A stretch of 64,000 nt of DNA, from assembly GCA_019422105.1 (NCBI GenBank), contig JAHZDZ010000006.1, positions 62,001 to 126,000 of the forward strand. Direction: 5' to 3'. The notes beneath the pieces are model-generated. The model worked only from the letters and a program-made list of their open reading frames with translations. It made no database searches and had not been told where the DNA came from. Numbering within the stretch: the first letter of the stretch is position 1; the number at the start of each line of letters is the position of its first letter. Below are positions 58,911 to 64,000 of the stretch, in pieces. This DNA comes from Bacillota bacterium (GTDB lineage Bacteria > Bacillota > Clostridia > Lachnospirales > Anaerotignaceae). Position numbers and translations under genes: made by a program.

Positions 58911-59319
58911 AATGATAAATTTCATCGGAGAACCTTGAAACCTGCGGTTTCATGTTCATCACTTTTGCCTAAGGCAAAAGCTGCCTCCGACGTCCGGCTT
59001 TCTTGCCGGTGACCAGTGCATTTGCTCTGCAAATGGTCTTTTACGAGCACCCCTTTACAAGAAAGTTTGTAAGATATGCTCTTTAAAAGCCTTTTTCTCC
59101 GCCTTTATGGCACGAGAACGATAAATTTCAGCGGAGAACCTCGAAACCTGCGGTTTCATGTTCATCACTTTTGCCTAAGGCAAAAGCCGCCTCCGGCGTC
59201 CGGCTTTCTTGCCGGTGACCAGTGCATTTGCTCTGCAAATGGTCTTTTACGAGCACCCCTTTACAAGAAAGTTTGTAAGATATGCTCTTTAAAAGCCTTT
59301 TTCTCCGCCTTTATGGTAT
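58911..59319 (+). repeat. Two tandem family A repeats (period 206 bp) inside the atp operon
   Basis: Copy 1 (about 58911-59116) and copy 2 (about 59117-59319) are nearly identical. Each has ATAAATTTCA(G/T)CGGAGAACC, GAAACCTGCGGTTTC, a TTTTGCCT-AAGGCAAAA hairpin, GCATTTGCTCTGCAAATG, CTTTACAAGAAAGTTTGTAAG and the end TTTTTCTCCGCCTTTATGG. They fill the atpB-atpE gap. On the atp transcript they would appear in antisense orientation and still fold into several hairpins. Confidence 0.85.
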
Positions 59320-59324
59320 ATTCT

Positions 59325-60011
59325 CTATTCAATGGCTTCCTTGATAAACAGTGAAGTCAGAAATACAAATACATAAGCCTGTATCAGGCCATCAAAAATA
59401 TCAAAATAAAAGCTGAATGGTATTGGTATGATCGCCGGTACTACAATTTTAATCAGTTCCATTACAACAAAGGAACCAAGAACATTGCCGAAAAGCCGCA
59501 TGCAAAGAGACAATGGCCTTACAAATATTTCAAGAACATTGATGGGTGCAATGATTGGCAAAGGCTCCGCGAAGCTTTTCAGCCAGCCTTTTGTGCCTCT
59601 TTCCTTAATTCCGGCATATTCCACCATAAAAATACTGGAAAGGGCCAAGGCGGCGGTGACGTTTAAATCCTTGGTAGGAGGCGTTGCGCCTATAAGCCCC
59701 GCAAGATTGGCAACCCCTATAAAAATTGCTACTGTGCCCAAATAGGGGATGTAGCGGCTGCCTTTTTCCCCCATAATGCCATGGAAAAAATCATATATGG
59801 CACAAATGGCGCTTTCTATCCCAATCTGTATTTTAGATGTGGGCATGGTTTTGAGGTTTTTTGTCAGCAATGCGGATGCTATAACTAACACTGCTATGAT
59901 AATCCATGATACAAAGACCGAATCCGGAACAGGAATACCGCCGAATACAGGTATGACAAAACGGATTTTTGTACCTAGCTGTCCAATCAAGTCTTCACTG
60001 ATAGCATCCAT
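59325..60011 (-). CDS. atpB: Fo-ATP synthase subunit a
   Basis: The start ATG 60011 (MDAISEDLIGQLGTKIRF) has AAGGAGGATG upstream, giving 228 residues; earlier in-frame starts lie in the operator region. Six membrane helices; the essential arginine lies in SLCMRLFGNVLGSFVVMELI (split: MRLFGN). It provides the ion half-channels. First gene of the operon; atpI/atpZ are absent. Confidence 0.95.
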   Translation of the reverse strand: MDAISEDLIGQLGTKIRFVIPVFGGIPVPDSVFVSWIIIAVLVIASALLTKNLKTMPTSKIQIGIESAICAIYDFFHGIMGEKGSRYIPYLGTVAIFIGVANLAGLIGATPPTKDLNVTAALALSSIFMVEYAGIKERGTKGWLKSFAEPLPIIAPINVLEIFVRPLSLCMRLFGNVLGSFVVMELIKIVVPAIIPIPFSFYFDIFDGLIQAYVFVFLTSLFIKEAIE

Positions 60012-60040
60012 GATAATCATCCTCCTTTCCTTAAACTTGT

Positions 60041-60052
60041 TTAAACGTTTAA
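60041..60052. promoter_or_regulatory. LacI-type operator O1 in the atpB leader
   Basis: TTAAACGTTTAA, a perfect 12-bp palindrome with the central CG typical of LacI/CcpA-family operators, at about +15 to +26 of the predicted atp transcript and 30 bases before the atpB start. Confidence 0.7.
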
Positions 60053-60072
60053 ATAATCTTTGAATTGTTAAG

Positions 60073-60101
60073 AGTGTATAACTTTTATATACGGCTGTCA
60101 A
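60073..60101 (-). promoter_or_regulatory. Sigma-A promoter of the atp operon
   Basis: On the minus strand TTGACA (60096-60101), a 17-base spacer, TACACT (60073-60078). Predicted start near 60066. Confidence 0.78.
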
Positions 60102-60201
60102 TACGAAAAAAGAGCGATTATATACTGTAAAAATGATGGTTTTAACGATTTATCTGACAATAAAATGTATTTTATTTTATACGATTTTAAAAAATATATA
60201 A

Positions 60202-60213
60202 TTAAACGTTTAA
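60202..60213. promoter_or_regulatory. LacI-type operator O2
   Basis: A second exact TTAAACGTTTAA, 161 bp from O1 and roughly midway between the atp and lacI-type promoters, which would allow looping. Confidence 0.65.
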
Positions 60214-60301
60214 ATAATGTGAGGTTATCTGAAATATTGCTGCATAAAAGTAAATCTTTACCATTGTATGCATAAGGAAAGGAAAAAGATAAAAAAACTT
60301 A

Positions 60302-60350
60302 TTGACATTCTGTCATAGAAGTCCAATAATTGGTCATATAAACGTTTTAA
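60302..60350 (+). promoter_or_regulatory. Promoter of the LacI-family gene with overlapping operator O3
   Basis: TTGACA (60302-60307), 17 bases, AATAAT (60325-60330). TAAACGTTTT (60339-60348), a one-change version of O1/O2, lies just after the predicted start, suggesting autoregulation. Confidence 0.68.
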
Positions 60351-60525
60351 CGGAATTGAGAGAATATGCCCGAAAACTGCTCGGTAATTACAGGGGTGCC
60401 GACGGAAGAGAATCGGTTTCCGTTGAACCGCAATGTAGTGTCGGATAGTGTTTACTGTAATTGATTTGATAAATAAAGTGATTGGAATATTTTGTTTCAG
60501 GTGTTTCCAGTGAGGAGGTGATACG

Positions 60526-61506
60526 ATGAAGGCCACAATGAAAGAGGTTGCAGCAAGGGCCGGTGTTTCCGTAGCTACGGTTTCTCATGTTATTAATGAG
60601 AGCGGCCTTGTGAAGGAGGAGACCAAGCAGCGGGTGGTGGAGGCTATCAGGGATTTAAACTATTCTCCCAATATCATGGCCAGAACCTTTAAGACCGGGA
60701 AGAAAAATACAATGGGTTTTATTGTGCCGGACATCGGCAGCAACTTTTTTGCATCAATCATAGAAGAGATAGAAAATGTACTGGCACAGAGCAGTTACAA
60801 GCTGATAGTCGCCAACACCAGAGAGGATACCAAAAGAGAGGTGGAGACAATACGCATGATGACCTCCGGCCTTGTGGATGGCCTGATTATTTCCTCCGCC
60901 TTTACAGACTTTGATCTTTTAAAGGAATATCTTCCAAAGAAAAACAATTTTCCTGTCATATTTGTCGGGAGGGAAACGTTGAACTGTACCTTTGATTCCG
61001 TTACGATCTCCGATTATTCCGCAACAAGGCAGAGTGTGGAGCATCTGATTCAAAAAGGACACAAGAGAATAGGTTATGTTTCCGGTCTGAAATATTTAAG
61101 CCCAATCAGGGAGAGACTGAGAGCTTACTGTGATGTGCTGGAGGAAAATCATATACCCTTTGATCAGGCGATTGTGAGGGATGTGCGGTATCACGCCTTT
61201 GACGCTATCAAGGATTTGATAGAGCAAAAATGTACGGCGATTGTGGCGGCGACGAATAATGTGACCTATGACGCAATCATCTATTTTCTGAACCATGGAA
61301 TTTCCCTGAAGAATGACGTTGCACTGGTTGGCTATATTAATGACGGATCTACCTCCACGGAATTAAAGAGCATGGTCCAGATTCTTCATCCAATCAAAGA
61401 GATGGGATTACTCGCCGTCAATCAGCTGTTTGAAAGAATGAAAAACCCCGAGCTTCCAACGAAAAATATAGTGCTGATGGGACGGTTTGTTCCGCCGGTA
61501 TTTTAA
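60526..61506 (+). CDS. LacI/GalR-family transcriptional regulator divergent from the ATP synthase operon
   Basis: A 326-residue protein. The N-terminal LacI helix-turn-helix is MKEVAARAGVSVATVSHVIN and the hinge region is LNYSPNIMARTFKTGKKNTM (in segments). A periplasmic-binding-like effector domain follows, with GFIVPDIGSNFFASIIEEIE, TREDTKREVETIRMM, DGLIISSAF, GHKRIGYVSG and AIVAATNN. Start ATG 60526 behind a perfect AGGAGGTGAT. Three matching palindromes lie between it and atpB, pointing to control of the atp operon and itself; the effector is unknown. Confidence 0.93.
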   Translation: MKATMKEVAARAGVSVATVSHVINESGLVKEETKQRVVEAIRDLNYSPNIMARTFKTGKKNTMGFIVPDIGSNFFASIIEEIENVLAQSSYKLIVANTREDTKREVETIRMMTSGLVDGLIISSAFTDFDLLKEYLPKKNNFPVIFVGRETLNCTFDSVTISDYSATRQSVEHLIQKGHKRIGYVSGLKYLSPIRERLRAYCDVLEENHIPFDQAIVRDVRYHAFDAIKDLIEQKCTAIVAATNNVTYDAIIYFLNHGISLKNDVALVGYINDGSTSTELKSMVQILHPIKEMGLLAVNQLFERMKNPELPTKNIVLMGRFVPPVF

Positions 61507-61523
61507 TCAGTGTCAGTAAATCC

Positions 61524-61598
61524 TTCCGCCTCTGTAGGCGGAGGTACTTTCTGACGTTTTGGGGGGATACAAGTCCCTGCTGAACAACGCGGCGTTGT
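61524..61598 (+). repeat. Dispersed repeat, family B, copy 2
   Basis: CCGCCTCTGTAGGCGG hairpin, GGTACTTTCT, and a second hairpin ACAACGC-G-GCGTTGT 57 bases on. Matches the arrangement at 29981-30060. Confidence 0.5.
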
Positions 61599-61684
61599 AT
61601 GTTGCCATAATTATGAATAGGCTTACTGAAATGTACTGAAAGAAGATGTCCGAGATCTTTTTCTGTTATTTACGCACAAACGAC

Positions 61685-61713
61685 AGCGCTCTTAAATAAA
61701 AGGGCGCTTTTTT
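61685..61713 (+). terminator. Terminator after the LacI-family gene
   Basis: AGCGCTCTT pairs with AAGGGCGCT (one G-U pair), followed by seven T. Confidence 0.8.
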
Positions 61714-61853
61714 TGGCGGGGCAGTACAGAAGATACAAAAATAAGGCAATATGCCTATTGGGAGATTTTGTATACGAATATTTCTTTTTTGTACTGGAAA
61801 TCTATGCTAAAATAGGAAAAGGATTTATAAAAAAGAAGGTGACGGGGGTTCAT

Positions 61854-63131
61854 ATGGAGAAAAGAGTTCCGATTATAGACAGCAGAGGAATCATGGATAT
61901 GGTGCGGCGGACATTCAATGAAGTTGATAACAGGCTGATAGATCATGGCATGCGGGTTTCCTATATTGTTTTTAAGATGGCGGAAAAGGAGAAAAAATGC
62001 AGAGGCGATATGGGGAGAAGGCTGCCCTTTATTGCGCTTTTACATGATATTGGCGCTTATAAAACGGAAGAAATTGATAAGATGGTCCAGTTTGAGACAG
62101 GAAGCGTCTGGCAGCACTCTATTTATGGTTATCTTTTTTTGAAATATTTTTCTCCCTTTCCCTCACTGGCACCTGCGGTTCTGTTTCATCATCTTCCCTG
62201 CGAAAGGTTCAAATTGCTTGATAAAGTAAGTGAAGATAATCAGTTTTTTGCCCAGCTGATTCATTTGGCGGACAGGGCTGATATGTGTTTTTTAGAGGGA
62301 AAAATGGATAAGGATACCTTTTATGCCTATCTTGACAGGCAGGAGGGGAAACAATTTTCCGGTGAGGTAATAGATTTGCTTAAGCGGGCGGATATTATCT
62401 TCCCCCTTGAGAAGCAAATGGAGGAGGACGAAGCGTTCCGCCATAGGATGCAGGACAGTTCGTTTTCAGAGGAGGAAGTGAACGCCTTTTTAAATATGCT
62501 CATATATGCCATTGATTTCAGAAGCAGTCACACGGTAACTCATACCATAACCACAACTAGCATCAGCAAACAGACAGCTCGGTTATTGGGAATGGACATG
62601 GAAAGGATAAGAAGGGTGGCATACGGAGCGCTGCTTCATGATTTGGGGAAAATCTCCATACCTGTTGAAATATTGGAATTTCCAGGGAAGCTGAGTCCCC
62701 AGGCGATGAATGTTATGAGAACTCATGTAGACAAAACAGAGGAGATATTGGGGGACTGTGTACCTGAAGAAATTTTGAGAATTGCACTGAGGCATCATGA
62801 AAAGCTGGACGGCTCAGGATATCCAAGGGGACTGAGAGCCGAGGAACTCACCGTGGAGGAAAGAGTGGTGGCGATTGCGGATATCGTCAGTGCACTTTGC
62901 GGCACAAGAAGCTATAAGGAAGCATATTCCAAGGATAAGACATTGGGAATACTGGAAAAAATGAGCAGTGACGGTTTGATAGACAGCGAAATAACCGATC
63001 TGGTGGTAAAGGAGTTTGACGGCATTATGGCGGAGGTAGAGGAAAACTGCCGGCCCATATTGGAGGTTTATTATCATGTCCAAAAGGAATATATGGAGCT
63101 GGAGGAGTTGTTTCGGCAGTATGGATTTTGA
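61854..63131 (+). CDS. Tandem HD-domain protein with C-terminal HD-GYP (c-di-GMP phosphodiesterase candidate)
   Basis: The start ATG 61854 (MEKRVPIIDSRGIMDMVRR) has GAAGGTGA upstream and gives 425 residues; the longer frame to 61713 runs into the terminator. The N-terminal HD domain (about 25-180) has IALLHDIGAYKTEEID and VLFHHLP. The C-terminal HD-GYP domain (about 215-400) has TITTTSISKQTARLLG, ALLHDLGKISIPVEIL, HHEKLDGSGYPRGL and ADIVSALCGTRSYKEA. HD-GYP enzymes hydrolyse c-di-GMP. It faces a GGDEF-GAF gene. Confidence 0.9.
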   Translation: MEKRVPIIDSRGIMDMVRRTFNEVDNRLIDHGMRVSYIVFKMAEKEKKCRGDMGRRLPFIALLHDIGAYKTEEIDKMVQFETGSVWQHSIYGYLFLKYFSPFPSLAPAVLFHHLPCERFKLLDKVSEDNQFFAQLIHLADRADMCFLEGKMDKDTFYAYLDRQEGKQFSGEVIDLLKRADIIFPLEKQMEEDEAFRHRMQDSSFSEEEVNAFLNMLIYAIDFRSSHTVTHTITTTSISKQTARLLGMDMERIRRVAYGALLHDLGKISIPVEILEFPGKLSPQAMNVMRTHVDKTEEILGDCVPEEILRIALRHHEKLDGSGYPRGLRAEELTVEERVVAIADIVSALCGTRSYKEAYSKDKTLGILEKMSSDGLIDSEITDLVVKEFDGIMAEVEENCRPILEVYYHVQKEYMELEELFRQYGF

Positions 63132-63166
63132 GAAAGGTAAAGGTTTTCCTTGATGCAGGCATAAAA

Positions 63167-63190
63167 AACCGCCAATCGTTTGATTAGCGG
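63167..63190. terminator. Terminator between the HD-GYP and GGDEF-GAF genes
   Basis: CCGCCAATC-GTTT-GATTAGCGG. On the minus strand six T follow (GGCGGTTTTTT), so it ends the GGDEF-GAF gene. Confidence 0.82.
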
Positions 63191-63223
63191 CAGACAGTCT
63201 TGGCGAATACGCAGGACTGTTTT

Positions 63224-64000
63224 TTAATTTATAGAGTTGACCGTAAGGTTTTCATATTTTTTCAGCTTTTCCTCCAGCCTCAATTTTAAAAGGAAGGTGG
63301 AGAGGACATTGGATACCAGTGACAAGGACTTAATCTGCTCATTTGTCCAGTCACGGTTCATACGGCATTCGTCAAAGCCTACAAAGCCTTTGATCTGTCC
63401 GTTGTCAACAATTGCGCACTGCAAAAGCGACTCTATTCCCTGAGAAGCCAAAACGGAATAAAGATCAGGAGGCAGCAGCTTGATGTCGCCGCAGTAAAAG
63501 AGATAGCTGTCATTAAAATTATCCAGATAATTGCTCATTCCCTGATAGGGCAATTTTTGAAGATTATCTTTTTCCCTGGATATGCTCTCATTACACCATT
63601 CAAAGGTGTTGCTGCAGTATAATCCGTCATCGGAGCTTTCAAAAATATAGACACGGCTGACGTCATAGGCCCGTCCGACGATTTCTAATATCTGATCCAC
63701 TGCAGTTTTAATGTCAACGGAGTTGTAGAGCATGCGGAAAGTGTATTGGGCCAGTGTCTGATCCAGATTGTCAATGTCAGAATCAATATTGCTGTTGACA
63801 GCGGATTGCGCCAGCAGAAGCGATGCGTTTTCTGTGTTGTCTATCTGGTCGTAAAAGGAAAAATTGTCTTTCCCGTTGTTTTTGGTATAATAAAGGGCCT
63901 TGTCCGCACACTGGTATAAACCCAGATAGTCACTGGAATCCGAGGGAGAAAGGGCGATTCCGATACTGCAGGAGAGGGAGTAGACAGCATTTTTTCTCAA
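63224..64000 (-). CDS. GGDEF-GAF protein, C-terminal part (5' end outside window)
   Basis: The frame is open to base 64000, so the start lies beyond the window. The visible part begins in the last third of a GGDEF domain (SCSIGIALSPSDSSDYLGLY, CADKALYYTKNNGKDNFSFY). A GAF-like domain follows (about residues 85-250: RVYIFESSDDGLYCSNTFEW, SLLQCAIVDNGQIKGFVGFDE). The order GGDEF then GAF is less common than the reverse. The GGDEF signature itself is outside, so diguanylate cyclase activity cannot be judged. Confidence 0.85.
   Translation of the reverse strand: MRKNAVYSLSCSIGIALSPSDSSDYLGLYQCADKALYYTKNNGKDNFSFYDQIDNTENASLLLAQSAVNSNIDSDIDNLDQTLAQYTFRMLYNSVDIKTAVDQILEIVGRAYDVSRVYIFESSDDGLYCSNTFEWCNESISREKDNLQKLPYQGMSNYLDNFNDSYLFYCGDIKLLPPDLYSVLASQGIESLLQCAIVDNGQIKGFVGFDECRMNRDWTNEQIKSLSLVSNVLSTFLLKLRLEEKLKKYENLTVNSIN

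Noticed and set aside
60012..60101. 30-residue N-terminal extension of AtpB
   Set aside because: It would start inside the -35 box and cross operator O1; ATG 60011 has a perfect ribosome site.

Overview
The window looks like chromosomal DNA of an anaerobic, endospore-forming member of the Clostridia, probably close to the Lachnospirales. This is inferred from gene content: spoIVB next to spo0A, RemA, RqcH, a PASTA-domain PrkC kinase, a CggR-type glycolytic regulator, strong AGGAGG ribosome-binding sites and canonical sigma-A promoters. No rRNA or tRNA gene, CRISPR array, prophage or complete insertion sequence was seen.

Layout. 1-1.4 kb: the 3' part of a Na/Pi cotransporter gene. 2.4-10.6 kb: a glycolytic cluster, cggR - GNAT domain - pgk - polysaccharide deacetylase - tpiA - gpmI - eno. 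It lacks gapA, and the GNAT frame runs into pgk without a stop codon. 10.6-12.6 kb: a solitary DUF262/DUF1524 (GmrSD-like) defence-type gene. 12.7-15 kb: a BlaI/BlaR1 pair. 15.2-16.3 kb: lrgAB. 16.7-19.4 kb: spoIVB and spo0A. 19.4-28.6 kb: rqcH (minus strand), then a housekeeping run of yicC, remA, gmk, rpoZ, priA, def, fmt and a zinc peptidase. 28.7-30.7 kb: an accessory islet holding a 422-bp element with inverted ends, an amidohydrolase and an ECF S-component. 31-38.8 kb: the housekeeping run resumes with rsmB, rlmN, stp, prkC, rsgA, rpe and thiN.

39-52 kb is mostly accessory: an HD-domain hydrolase, a YtcJ-like amidohydrolase with an unrecognised multi-spanning membrane protein and a divergent LysR regulator, a double-MerR regulator with an ABC exporter, an M23 peptidase, and a Crp/Fnr regulator divergent from an SLC13-type permease and a nitrilase-superfamily hydrolase. 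These recurring regulator + transporter + C-N-bond hydrolase modules suggest scavenging of amides or related nitrogen compounds. 53.3-60 kb: the complete F1Fo-ATP synthase operon atpBEFHAGDC on the minus strand. A LacI-family regulator is transcribed divergently from it, and TTAAACGTTTAA palindromes lie in the shared control region. 61.8-64 kb: an HD-GYP protein and the end of a GGDEF-GAF protein, which suggests c-di-GMP signalling.

The most unusual features are non-coding. (1) A dispersed family of structured repeats of about 125-205 bp shares GCGGAGAA...TTCTCCGC-type ends. It occurs at four loci, including a tandem pair inside the atp operon and a perfect 128-bp tandem duplication. (2) There is a likely LacI-type regulatory circuit on the ATP synthase operon. 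(3) Two small-RNA candidates have promoter-like and terminator-like boundaries (about 12483-12637 and 38811-38927). (4) The same terminator sequence lies on both sides of the DUF262 gene. Function assignments rest on motif recognition only; no database search was possible.
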